This document shows positions 1-7,832 of a stretch of 64,000 bases of DNA, piece after piece. The stretch spans positions 1 through 64,000 of the forward strand of contig JAFQHU010000021.1 in assembly GCA_017397845.1 (NCBI GenBank). Direction: 5' to 3'. Below the pieces are notes generated by a model, which worked only from the letters and a program-made list of their open reading frames with translations, was not told the origin of the DNA and made no database searches. The stretch comes from Clostridia bacterium. Lineage in GTDB: Bacteria > Bacillota > Clostridia > Oscillospirales > Acutalibacteraceae. Position 1 is the stretch's first letter; each line of letters begins with the position of its first letter. A program made the position numbers and the translations under genes.

Positions 1-828
1 GATAACTTTACAGATAATAAACTTATAAGAGAATCAATATATCATTTAAAAGATAAATATCCCAATGATTTTCGTGTGCAGTTAAGATATATGGGATATT
101 TGATATGCTTTGATGATGCAACCCAAAATACTAAAAAGATAGAATCATTGTATCAGAATATTCAAAACAACTGCACTAAAGATTCCATTCGCATTTGCGC
201 AAAAAGATTTTATATACATTATCTTGAACTTATGGCAAGGGATGAAAACAGTCATATTACCTTTGCGGATTGTGAAAAAATTATAAAAGAAATGCCGAGA
301 ATGAGAGACGGCAGAGAGATGTATTTTAACTGTTATCCTGAAAGTCATCCCGAAAGAGATGAGTTAATACAGGAGGCTATCGAAGAAGAAATATGTTTAC
401 TTGACAACACCATGTTTCGTTATCTAAGTGATGACAGATATCCTTTAGAATTCAGAATTGCACTCGCAGAAAAAGCAATGGAGTTTTTCAACTTTGTTTA
501 TGATGACGGCAACTATGGCAGAATATGGCGAGTTATGCTATACAATCACGGTTATTTAGGCTTACGCTATTTCGAGCAAGGCGATACCAAAAATGCCCTT
601 AAAAATTTCCGCAAAATGAGCAAGCTTGCAGCTAAATTTGACAGTCTGGAGAGAATATCTGTTATGTACTCGGTAATGTTTGAGGGTAAAGAATTTGACA
701 AGCACACCCTTGGCAGTACTTACATTGCAAAAATGCAGGTTAAGGAGCTTTTAACGGAAAAATATCCCTTAACCGATGAGTTCAAATCAACAACTGAATT
801 TGAGGAAATTCTTTCTATGCTTGAGTAA
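1..828 (+). CDS. C-terminal part of an XRE/TPR-type regulator (cut by window edge)
   Basis: The frame is open from base 1, so the true start lies outside the window; the first in-frame GTG (76) and ATG (91) have no convincing ribosome site. About 275 residues are visible. They form a helical, TPR-like region (for example YGRIWRVMLYNHGYLGLRY and the GDTKNALKNFRKMSKLA hairpin), as found in the C-terminal half of clostridial XRE-family regulators whose helix-turn-helix sits at the N terminus. The DNA-binding part is not visible, so the regulator call rests on the C-terminal half alone. It lies upstream of, and convergent with, the MerR gene. Base composition is AT-rich like the rest of the first 10 kb. 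Confidence 0.6.
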   Translation, partial: DNFTDNKLIRESIYHLKDKYPNDFRVQLRYMGYLICFDDATQNTKKIESLYQNIQNNCTKDSIRICAKRFYIHYLELMARDENSHITFADCEKIIKEMPRMRDGREMYFNCYPESHPERDELIQEAIEEEICLLDNTMFRYLSDDRYPLEFRIALAEKAMEFFNFVYDDGNYGRIWRVMLYNHGYLGLRYFEQGDTKNALKNFRKMSKLAAKFDSLERISVMYSVMFEGKEFDKHTLGSTYIAKMQVKELLTEKYPLTDEFKSTTEFEEILSMLE

Positions 829-882
829 ACTTTGCTTTTATACGAATGAAGTCACCCCCGTAAGGAGTGACTTCATTATCCT

Positions 883-2127
883 TTATGCTCTTGTAAATAC
901 ATAATAATTTGTATCAAACCCACCGTAACGATAATCACCGCTTTTCCATTCAATAATCATGTAATCTACACCGTTAACAGTTCTGATTTCATATTTACAA
1001 GCTGACCAATTCCATTTTCGAAGAAGATAATTTTTTGTCCATACCACAGTATCCTCACCCTCAAAAACAGCATCCGCATAAACGCATCTGCAATTGCCTT
1101 CAGGGAATAATTCAAGTTCTTTGAAATACAAATCGTCAATGGGCTCTCTTTCTTGTGAAAATTCATCCTTATTGCATAAGAAAGAATGTGCCTTCCATTT
1201 GCCCATGATATGTTCGTCATTTATAAACAGCTTATTTATATCATCTTTCCTTGCAATGCTTTCGGCAGAATATCTGTTACTGTCAGTTTTCTTCAGAAGC
1301 AGATATACCGGTTTACCACCTCGACTGACTTCAGTCTCTCTCAGGGTTATGAGCATATATGTTCCGTCAGATTTTTCTTCAATTTCATACTCGTTGTATG
1401 TATTACCCGACAGATATGAATTACTAATAAAATATCCTTTTGTCCAACTGTAACCCCAGTATTTCTCGCCGTTGGGGAGAAAATACAGATATTTAACATC
1501 ACCACCGTAAAACCCTGTGTTATCACAGAAAATATTTTGCTGACAATCTTCTTTGACAGCAAAAATACCTTTAACCTCCCATTTGCCGATAACATTCTCA
1601 TCATTTATAAACGGTATTTCCTTTTGGGGCTGAGCAATTCCGTCTCCCAATTTCACAACCTGACATGTTATTTCATTGTCTCTGACTTCATACTGCGATA
1701 TTCTTTGATAATCAGCCGCTTTAATTTCAGTTTCGGCAACCATACACAAGTCAACAGCATCATCATCAACACTACGCTTGATAATTGCTATCTTGTCGCT
1801 GAATACAATATCTAACTTTGTCATCATAAGTTTAGCCTCCTTTAGATTTTTGAGTGCATCAAGAAATTCGTTTTCCTTTTGTGAGAAAATAGCTTCAATT
1901 TCTTTGTTGCTTTTTCTTCCGGAAAGAATTTCTCTGATTTCCTGTAAGGAGAAGCCTGCTTTTTTCAAAGCGTTGATTCTATAAAAAGTCAGAATTTGCT
2001 CAGAAGAATAATATCTGTAGCCCGAAAATTTATCTGTGTATTGGGGTTCAAGAAGCTTCTCTCTGTCGTAATGACGCAGAACGGAAATCTTTGTACCGCA
2101 CATTTTCGCAAACTCTCCGATTTTCAT
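883..2127 (-). CDS. MerR-family transcriptional regulator with duplicated C-terminal ligand domain
   Basis: A 414-residue one-component regulator. Residues 1-70 are a MerR winged helix (starts MKIGEFAKMCG, with the SGYRYY wing typical of BmrR/TipA relatives), followed by the long dimerisation helix at about 75-110. The C-terminal half has two copies of one domain, about 172-280 and 300-413, each beginning with an INDE...GKW motif; they look like lipocalin-type beta-barrels that could bind a small molecule. Ligand and targets are unknown. The start is supported by AAAGGAG eight bases upstream. Upstream is a textbook MerR promoter with an overlong 19-bp spacer and dyad symmetry, so the protein very likely controls its own transcription. 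No efflux pump or enzyme adjoins it in the same direction. Confidence 0.85.
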   Translation of the reverse strand: MKIGEFAKMCGTKISVLRHYDREKLLEPQYTDKFSGYRYYSSEQILTFYRINALKKAGFSLQEIREILSGRKSNKEIEAIFSQKENEFLDALKNLKEAKLMMTKLDIVFSDKIAIIKRSVDDDAVDLCMVAETEIKAADYQRISQYEVRDNEITCQVVKLGDGIAQPQKEIPFINDENVIGKWEVKGIFAVKEDCQQNIFCDNTGFYGGDVKYLYFLPNGEKYWGYSWTKGYFISNSYLSGNTYNEYEIEEKSDGTYMLITLRETEVSRGGKPVYLLLKKTDSNRYSAESIARKDDINKLFINDEHIMGKWKAHSFLCNKDEFSQEREPIDDLYFKELELFPEGNCRCVYADAVFEGEDTVVWTKNYLLRKWNWSACKYEIRTVNGVDYMIIEWKSGDYRYGGFDTNYYVFTRA

Positions 2128-2151
2128 AAAACAGTTCTCCTTTACATAATC

Positions 2152-2201
2152 TAAGGTACCTTATGTGCATAGTATAAACCTGAAGTTAAGGTGAGAGTCA
2201 A
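2152..2201 (-). promoter_or_regulatory. MerR-type autoregulated promoter with 19-bp spacer and palindromes
   Basis: Reading the minus strand, a -35 TTGACT (2201-2196) and a -10 TATACT (2176-2171) are separated by 19 bp. The spacer holds the imperfect dyad ACCTTAACTTCAGGT. This is the signature geometry of MerR-activated promoters, where the regulator untwists an overlong spacer. A second, perfect palindrome TAAGGTACCTTA (2152-2163) overlaps the predicted transcription start and could be a repression site. The gene served is the MerR regulator itself, 37 bases downstream of the predicted start. Confidence 0.75.
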
Positions 2202-2344
2202 TACTTAAACAAAAAAATTTTATTGTCCTCTAAATTTTTTTGCATCTTTAGACCATACAAGCAATTTTGATAAGCAAATAATATCGTTTCCGGTTGAGAA
2301 CCCTAAATAGATATTCAATTACACGGTTATTTTCTTTTTCAACC

Positions 2345-2392
2345 GCAACTGTTATAATGTACTTGTCAGTTGCAACTGTTACAATGTACTTG
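2345..2392 (+). repeat. Tandem 21-bp direct repeat, probable XRE operator
   Basis: Two copies of GCAACTGTTAYAATGTACTTG, at 2345-2365 and 2372-2392, differ at one base and have a 27-bp period. The first contains TATAAT (2353-2358), a likely -10 box. A perfect palindrome CAGTTGCAACTG (2367-2378) bridges into the second copy. The array ends 22 bases before the XRE regulator start, so it is probably that protein's own operator, able to block the promoter. Confidence 0.6.
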
Positions 2393-2414
2393 AACTTAAA
2401 AAGGAGGAAAAACA

Positions 2415-2942
2415 ATGAATATAGAAAAAGTTGGCGAACAAATTGCTGTTTTGCGAAAGTCAAAAGCTCTTACACAAAGCGAGTTAGGTGAAAGATTAGG
2501 TGTATCTTTTCAGGCTGTAAGCAAATGGGAACGCGGTGAAACATTGCCGGACATTACCCTTTTGCCTGACTTAGCTAAAATACTCGAAACAACAATTGAT
2601 TTTATTTTGCTCGGCAGTGAAAAGGTTATAGAATATAAAGGAAAATTTACTGTCACAGATGTGAAAAAAGGTTTGAACTGCCTAAAAAATGTCGGAGAAT
2701 ATTTAGGTACAGAAAATATTATTTACCGCGCAGCAATTAAAGGTATCAACACAGAGCTGAACACAAATATTGAAGAGGCATTTTCCAACGACTATGTATT
2801 TGAGGCTTTCTTGGCAGAAGCCATAATTCAAAATTTGATTTCCGGATTATATGTTGATATCAGTGATGTAAAAAACAATTTCAAACACGAGCATTTCAAG
2901 AATATTGTTGTTGATTACTGTAACAGACACGGGATAAAATAA
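2415..2942 (+). CDS. XRE-family helix-turn-helix regulator
   Basis: A 175-residue cytoplasmic DNA-binding protein. Residues 5-60 form a Cro/C1-type five-helix HTH (LTQSELGERLGVSFQAVSKW, then ERGETLPDITLLPDLAKIL), a very common clostridial form. The remaining 110 residues are an uncharacterised helical domain that may dimerise or sense a signal. A strong AAGGAGG lies seven bases before the ATG. The tandem repeats just upstream suggest autoregulation. It is followed, after a gap containing a perfect inverted repeat, by a second XRE regulator. Targets are not evident. Confidence 0.85.
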   Translation: MNIEKVGEQIAVLRKSKALTQSELGERLGVSFQAVSKWERGETLPDITLLPDLAKILETTIDFILLGSEKVIEYKGKFTVTDVKKGLNCLKNVGEYLGTENIIYRAAIKGINTELNTNIEEAFSNDYVFEAFLAEAIIQNLISGLYVDISDVKNNFKHEHFKNIVVDYCNRHGIK

Positions 2943-2957
2943 TATAAGCACTGAACA

Positions 2958-2990
2958 CATATCGCGAGTGTACTCACAAAATGCGATATG
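2958..2990. repeat. 8-bp inverted repeat between two XRE genes
   Basis: CATATCGC (2958-2965) and GCGATATG (2983-2990) are perfect arms around a 17-base loop that itself contains GAGT/ACTC. No T-tract follows, so it is more likely an operator or RNA structure than a simple terminator. Confidence 0.4.
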
Positions 2991-3010
2991 GATTTTATCT
3001 GACAAATAAG

Positions 3011-3034
3011 TATAATTAAATCAGAAGCTTCTGA
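3011..3034 (+). promoter_or_regulatory. -10 box and 14-bp palindromic operator of the second XRE gene
   Basis: TATAAT at 3011-3016 is followed by the perfect palindrome TCAGAAGCTTCTGA (3021-3034), which covers the predicted transcription start and ends 21 bases before the ATG. A dimeric HTH protein bound there would block initiation; the encoded XRE protein is the obvious candidate. No good -35 is visible. Confidence 0.5.
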
Positions 3035-3055
3035 AAAAAAGAAAGGGTTGTTGAT

Positions 3056-3979
3056 ATGAGTACGGCATTATCTAACAATTTAAAGAAATTCAGGCAACAG
3101 AAAAATTATACTCAAGAACAGGTTGCAGATATTTTAAGAGTAAGTTCGCACACCGTTTCCCGTTGGGAGTGTAACACTACATTGCCTGATGTGACTCTTC
3201 TCCCGGAAATTGCAAAGCTTTACTGTGTTTCAATTGATGATTTGTTTAAAGAGCACTCCATCGCTTATGAAAACTATGCGCAAAGATTAGCATCGGTTTT
3301 TGAAGCAACGCATGACCCAGAAGATTTTATACGAGCAGATTCAGAATTCAAAAAGCTTTTGAAAAAAGATAGTCTTACACCTTTAGATATGTGGAGTTAT
3401 GGTATAATTCATTATTTTATGATGAACTATTCTATAGAAAAGTCTTTGTTTTGGTTTAATAAAGTTTTAGAACAAGGTGAAACGGCTGATGCTTTTGCCT
3501 ATTGGAAAACACGCATCCAAAAAATGAAGCTTTTATCTCAACTTGGTAAAAACGAAGAAAACATCATAGAACAGCAAAAAAGCATAGAAAGTAATCCTGA
3601 TGCTGTGAATGAATATTGCCTTCTTCTTGCCGCATATATATTTGCCGAATGTTATGAAGAAGCATATAAAGAATTCCAAAAAGCGGTTGCAAAATTTCCT
3701 GATAAATGGGAATTGTATATTCACGGAGGAGATATTTGTAAAAGGCTAAAAAAATATGATGAAGCATTTAAATATTGGGATAAAGCTGAAGAACTCGGAA
3801 CTAACTTTATGGATGGAAAGTATGCAAAAGCCTCTTGCTATGAAGATTTAGGCGAATATGAGAATGCTTATAAAGCTTGGAGTGATCTTGCCGAAATATT
3901 GCTTTCTAAAGGATATGATGTAGAAGCGGAAATGCCGAAAAATCAGGCAAAATTATGTTTAGAAAAGCTGAAGAAATAA
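3056..3979 (+). CDS. XRE-family regulator with TPR repeats
   Basis: 307 residues. An N-terminal Cro/C1 helix-turn-helix (about residues 6-62, with YTQEQVADILRVSSHTVSRW) is followed by a helical region that becomes clear TPR repeats toward the end (EEAYKEFQKAVAKFPDKWEL, DEAFKYWDKAEELG, and the YENAYKAWSDLAEILL helix). This architecture is typical of clostridial regulators whose TPR part binds a peptide or partner protein. The ribosome site is modest (AAAGGG) but the start agrees with the family. Ligand and regulon are unknown. It has its own palindromic promoter region upstream. Confidence 0.85.
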   Translation: MSTALSNNLKKFRQQKNYTQEQVADILRVSSHTVSRWECNTTLPDVTLLPEIAKLYCVSIDDLFKEHSIAYENYAQRLASVFEATHDPEDFIRADSEFKKLLKKDSLTPLDMWSYGIIHYFMMNYSIEKSLFWFNKVLEQGETADAFAYWKTRIQKMKLLSQLGKNEENIIEQQKSIESNPDAVNEYCLLLAAYIFAECYEEAYKEFQKAVAKFPDKWELYIHGGDICKRLKKYDEAFKYWDKAEELGTNFMDGKYAKASCYEDLGEYENAYKAWSDLAEILLSKGYDVEAEMPKNQAKLCLEKLKK

Positions 3980-4156
3980 AGAAAGACTCACAACAAAATT
4001 TATCCCCGTTGCCGTACTAACCCTGCACCAACGATGGATATCATGTAATCAAGAATGTAATAATTCAATATTTTACTCCTCTTTGCTAATTTTCATCCCT
4101 TTTCGACAAACGAAAAATGTATAATAAAAGCAAAAAGGACAAGGAAAGGTAAAACT

Positions 4157-4327
4157 ATGGACAAAGAAATTTTGTTTGAGCTTCTCGGTGTCGGCAAGGA
4201 ACATACCGCTGAGGAGTATCGTCAGAACTTTTTAAAGGATGACTTTTCGGTTCGTCGGCGGCACAGTGATAAAGATTATGAAAACGGCACAATCTCCCTC
4301 GAAGACCAGGAGCAAATGGCAGAGTGA
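4157..4327 (+). CDS. 56-residue protein translationally coupled to the sigma-like gene
   Basis: A short ORF (MDKEILFELLGVGKEHTAEE...) preceded by AAGGAAAGG seven bases before the ATG. Its TGA stop overlaps the GTG start of the next gene (GTGA), a classic coupling arrangement, so both are probably translated from one mRNA. The product is hydrophilic and charged, with no membrane segment or recognisable domain. It may be a partner of the downstream sigma-like protein. The alternative is that the two frames are a split ancestral gene; no frameshift signal is visible. Function unknown. Confidence 0.5.
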   Translation: MDKEILFELLGVGKEHTAEEYRQNFLKDDFSVRRRHSDKDYENGTISLEDQEQMAE

Positions 4328-4959
4328 GAGAAATCCACGGCACGGCTTGGAACGGTTTAGCGAAAGAAAAAGGTCAGAAATATGACCCTGCCGCTTATGG
4401 GAAAGACAGCTCTTTGTCGGTGCTTCGTGATAATAACGGCATATATGTTTCAGAGATAATATATGACCTTGCCGAGCAGAATCCTGATGCTATCGAAGAG
4501 ATTCTTGCAGGAGCTTTTGAACATCGCCCTGAATTATTTCTTGAACCGGGTGCATCTGATGAGTTTCTTAATCAGAGAATGAGCGACCTTATGGATGCGA
4601 TGGCTTTTAGCGAAGTCGCAGAAACCGTTGACAGCAATCTTACCCACGAGGACTTTTCAAACCGCAAGCAGAATTATCCGAAACAAGACTTTAACCGCAA
4701 GTGGAATCATGCCCGAACAAAGACACAGGTTGTGTCAATGTCTGACGTTGATGAGAAATATCCTGCAGAGGATGCTTTTGATATAGCCGAAGCAAAAGCG
4801 GTAATCGGAGCATTACCTGACGAGGACAGAAAAATACTTCTGTTGCACGTTCAAGGCTACACTCAAAAGGAAATTGCGAAAAAGTTGGGATATAAGACTC
4901 ACAGTGCAGTCGGAAAACGTTTACAGAAGATGAAAGAACAATTGAAAAGTATTGTATGA
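4324..4959 (+). CDS. Sigma-70 region 4-like DNA-binding protein
   Basis: 211 residues from a GTG start that overlaps the preceding stop. The last 60 residues form a sigma-70 region 4 HTH (ALPDEDRKILLLHVQGYTQK followed by EIAKKLGYKTHSAVGKRL), close to ECF sigma factors or the sigma-like proteins of clostridial mobile elements. The first 140 residues are not a recognisable region 2, so whether it acts as a true sigma factor is uncertain. There is no integrase or conjugation gene nearby. A strong hairpin follows the stop. It lies just upstream of the defence-like operon but is separated from it by that terminator. Confidence 0.65.
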   Translation: MREIHGTAWNGLAKEKGQKYDPAAYGKDSSLSVLRDNNGIYVSEIIYDLAEQNPDAIEEILAGAFEHRPELFLEPGASDEFLNQRMSDLMDAMAFSEVAETVDSNLTHEDFSNRKQNYPKQDFNRKWNHARTKTQVVSMSDVDEKYPAEDAFDIAEAKAVIGALPDEDRKILLLHVQGYTQKEIAKKLGYKTHSAVGKRLQKMKEQLKSIV

Positions 4960-4961
4960 AC

Positions 4962-4996
4962 AAGCCCTCCGTTGATGTGAAGTCGATGGAGGGCTT
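4962..4996 (+). terminator. Intrinsic terminator
   Basis: Perfect 9-bp arms AAGCCCTCC (4962-4970) and GGAGGGCTT (4988-4996) followed by a T-rich stretch close the sigma-like transcription unit. Confidence 0.7.
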
Positions 4997-5135
4997 TGCT
5001 ATATTTCATAGTTGTAGTGAACAAATCAACCGTGCTGGATTTATGCAATTCGACAAAGTTTGACTTTCTTTGAAAAAATAGTGTTACTTTTATGCATTTT
5101 CATAACTAAAGTATAAAGAGTCAATATCAAGATTA

Positions 5136-5144
5136 TGTTATAAA
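5136..5144 (+). promoter_or_regulatory. Candidate extended -10 promoter of the defence-like operon
   Basis: TGTTATAAA, an extended -10 element, lies about 34 bases before the GTG start of the first operon gene. No good -35 accompanies it. A TTGACT hexamer at 5060-5065 could serve a second promoter further upstream. The call is by pattern only. Confidence 0.4.
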
Positions 5145-5177
5145 AAAATCTTTTCTTTATTTAAGGAGTTGAATAAT

Positions 5178-6215
5178 GTGTCTTACGTCGTCAGCGCAAG
5201 TGAAAAAACAAAAAAATCAGGAGCGGAATATGAAACAAAAGCATTGCTTTATTTAATGAATTTAAGAACAGACAGTAATGAAATTCATTATTTTGTTGTG
5301 GATTTTTTTAATGACCTAACAGGCATGGATAGATATGCAGATAAATTATGGGATGTACAATCAAAAGGAGCAAAAAACAATTCTCCAAACGCAATCGGGA
5401 AAGAACTTGTCACACTTTTCAAAAACTTTTTAAGTGATTTAACTTTTAATAACTATATACTTTTTCTTGGCGGAGTATCTTCTACAGTTAGGAAAGATAA
5501 TAATTTAACTATTTTCAATATTGAAAATGTTAAGTTGGATGCGCTTAACAAACTGAAAAGCGGTCTTAAAGAAGAATCTAAGAAGAAAACATATATTAAT
5601 AATAAATATGTTACTGACGAAAAAATTGATAATTTTCTTAAAAGCGTTGTTTTCGTTATAGATGATAAAAAGCCTAGTGAATACATTAAATTAATAATTC
5701 AAAATCATCCGAACATAATACCCAATGAAGAAATACTTGAAGCGATATTTAATGAAATAAGAAATGTGCAGTCTGGATTAAAAAACACTTCGGTTGAAGG
5801 AGTTATTATACAAACTGCAGACGAAGTGTTACGATATTGTAGACATTTAACTAATAGTGAAATAAAGTTAATGGTATTAAATCGCATAATTAATCGTAAT
5901 CCCGTTGAAAAAAATAGCATACCGCCATCATTTGCCGATATCTATGCATCGTGGGTGCCAGAAAAAAATAGAGAGATGCTAGATGATTGTGTACAGACAC
6001 TATGTAAAGCATTATTTAATAAAAATGCAGCAAATGAATTCTGGAACTTATTTGAAAATATTTATTCAATAATAATCAAACATCCTACATATTCTGTTAA
6101 TGATATTTATCAATCTCTTGATTCACATGTTAAAAGCGGATCACCTGATTTTGATGTGCTCTCTCTTAAATATTTTATTTCTGTTATAAAGGATGGTATT
6201 CAAAATGATAATTAA
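5178..6215 (+). CDS. Putative Cap4/DUF4297-like endonuclease, first gene of a defence-like operon
   Basis: 345 residues. The N-terminal 65 residues look like a PD-(D/E)xK nuclease of the Cap4/DUF4297 type: a helix with SGAEYETKALLYL (E17), a strand with FVVDFFNDLTGMD, then a strand LWDVQSK where D59, Q61 and K63 match the usual (D/E)-x-(Q)-x-K core. The remaining 280 residues are helical and unrecognised; in related systems this part couples the nuclease to an SMC-like ATPase. GTG 5178 is chosen because AGGAG lies nine bases upstream; the TTG at 5169 abuts the Shine-Dalgarno. The gene overlaps the next by about 11 bases. It is far more AT-rich than genes after 11 kb, suggesting transfer. The nuclease call is by motif only. 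Confidence 0.6.
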   Translation: MSYVVSASEKTKKSGAEYETKALLYLMNLRTDSNEIHYFVVDFFNDLTGMDRYADKLWDVQSKGAKNNSPNAIGKELVTLFKNFLSDLTFNNYILFLGGVSSTVRKDNNLTIFNIENVKLDALNKLKSGLKEESKKKTYINNKYVTDEKIDNFLKSVVFVIDDKKPSEYIKLIIQNHPNIIPNEEILEAIFNEIRNVQSGLKNTSVEGVIIQTADEVLRYCRHLTNSEIKLMVLNRIINRNPVEKNSIPPSFADIYASWVPEKNREMLDDCVQTLCKALFNKNAANEFWNLFENIYSIIIKHPTYSVNDIYQSLDSHVKSGSPDFDVLSLKYFISVIKDGIQNDN

Positions 6216-7812
6216 GAAAACGGCTGTTGGAAACAAAAATGAAGCTTTTATTGAAAAGAATTTTAGCACAGGACTCAATATCATATCAAGTGATGATAAT
6301 AATAAAGGAAAAACTATTGAGATACAATCTATGATGTATGCTTTAGGTAATGAGCCTGCTTTTCCGACATCTTTTGATTATAAAGACTATTATCACTATA
6401 TAGAATTCGAAGTTAATGACACCATATATCATTTGTGTAGATTTAATAGTGGCTTTGTTTTAAAACATGACGCTACGCTAATGATTTTTGACAATGTTTC
6501 TGAACTAAAGAGATATTGGAACAAACATATATTCAAATTGCCAAGTATAGTTAAAAATCAAATTTCAAAAATTGTTGATCCGGTTTTATTTCTTCAATTG
6601 TTTTTTATTGGTCAAGACAAAAAAGACACCTCGAACATTTCACATTCTGGATATTACAATAAAAATGATTATTATAATATGTTTTATGACATATGCAATT
6701 TAAGTGGATTAGAATTAGATGAAAAAGAAATCAAAAGAAACAAAGAACGACTAAAAGCATTAAAAAATGAGCGTGAATTGTTAATAAAGCAACACAAAAT
6801 ATTAAAATCCCAAAATGTGCCAACCAGTTATTTGAGCACAACAATCGACCGAGCATCATTTGGAAAAAAGCTTTCTGAAATGGAAACAGTAAATAAAAAA
6901 ATTGCTGAGTTACGTAAACATAGAAATTTGGCGGCAACAAGACGTTCAAGTTGGATAACAACTTTAAAGGAACTTCGCTCATTGAATCGCACTATGGAAT
7001 GCGGTGAATTGCGTTGTATGGACTGCAATTCTACAAATATATCTTTCAGTGCTTCAAAAAAGAATGCTTATACTTTCGACGTTTCTTCTATTGATATGAG
7101 AAATGAGATTATATCATCAATTAACGAAAAAATTGATGCTTATACAGAGGAGATCGAGAAACTTAATGTTCAAATATCTTCATCTCAAGATGAATTAAAT
7201 TTACTAATGGAAGATGAAACTATATCCTTAGAGTCGATAGTTGCTTATAAACAAGATATATTCAGTGTTTTGGATGCCGAAGATAAAATAAAACAGATCA
7301 ACATGCAAATAGAAGAACTTCAAGACCAATTAATAATTAACTCAGATTCTTCTCATATAAAAAAAGAACAAAAAATAGCCAAATTATCTTCTGTGTTAAA
7401 CGAAATGAATTCTTTGTACAAAACTGTTGATCCGCATGGCAATTTATTTTTTGATGACTTATTTACTAAAAAAGACGAAGTCTATTCAGGAAGCGAGGCA
7501 ACAATATTCCACTTATCCCGATTGTTTGCTATTAGCAAAGTATTAAATCACGAGTACCCTATAATTGTAGATTCGTTTAGAGCTGAAGATTTATCTACAG
7601 GCAAAGAAAAAATTATTTTAGATATATATAGCAAACTACCGAATCAAATCATTTTTACAACAACACTAAAAAATGAAGAAATCGGAAAATATGATTCGCT
7701 AAAAAATATAAATCACATAGATTATAAAAATCACACTCCAAGCAAAATGCTATCATCTGATTATACAGAAGATTTCTGTAACTTATTAGAATCATTATCA
7801 ATTAAATTTTAA
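6205..7812 (+). CDS. Rad50/SMC-like coiled-coil ATPase with CxxC hook
   Basis: 535 residues. The N terminus is an ABC-ATPase head with a variant Walker A (SSDDNNKGKT, residues 28-37), as in RecF/Rad50-like defence ATPases. Residues about 165-260 and 285-395 are charged, heptad-like coiled coils around a hook with C266, C271 and C274 (CMDC), resembling the Rad50 zinc hook. The C-terminal head has an ABC signature-like YSGSEA (427-432) and Walker B YPIIVDS (451-457), in which Ser replaces the usual catalytic Glu. It probably senses or loads on DNA and governs the nuclease encoded upstream. ATG 6205 is preferred over ATG 6193 because of AAAGGA spacing. The operon is tightly packed: it overlaps the gene before and is 20 bases from the gene after. 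Confidence 0.8.
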   Translation: MIIKKTAVGNKNEAFIEKNFSTGLNIISSDDNNKGKTIEIQSMMYALGNEPAFPTSFDYKDYYHYIEFEVNDTIYHLCRFNSGFVLKHDATLMIFDNVSELKRYWNKHIFKLPSIVKNQISKIVDPVLFLQLFFIGQDKKDTSNISHSGYYNKNDYYNMFYDICNLSGLELDEKEIKRNKERLKALKNERELLIKQHKILKSQNVPTSYLSTTIDRASFGKKLSEMETVNKKIAELRKHRNLAATRRSSWITTLKELRSLNRTMECGELRCMDCNSTNISFSASKKNAYTFDVSSIDMRNEIISSINEKIDAYTEEIEKLNVQISSSQDELNLLMEDETISLESIVAYKQDIFSVLDAEDKIKQINMQIEELQDQLIINSDSSHIKKEQKIAKLSSVLNEMNSLYKTVDPHGNLFFDDLFTKKDEVYSGSEATIFHLSRLFAISKVLNHEYPIIVDSFRAEDLSTGKEKIILDIYSKLPNQIIFTTTLKNEEIGKYDSLKNINHIDYKNHTPSKMLSSDYTEDFCNLLESLSIKF

Positions 7813-7832
7813 TATGTTAAAGGAGAATAAAA

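Noticed and set aside
2958..2990. Hairpin between XRE genes as an intrinsic terminator
   Set aside because: The 17-base loop and lack of a T-tract make a terminator unlikely; kept only as an inverted repeat.
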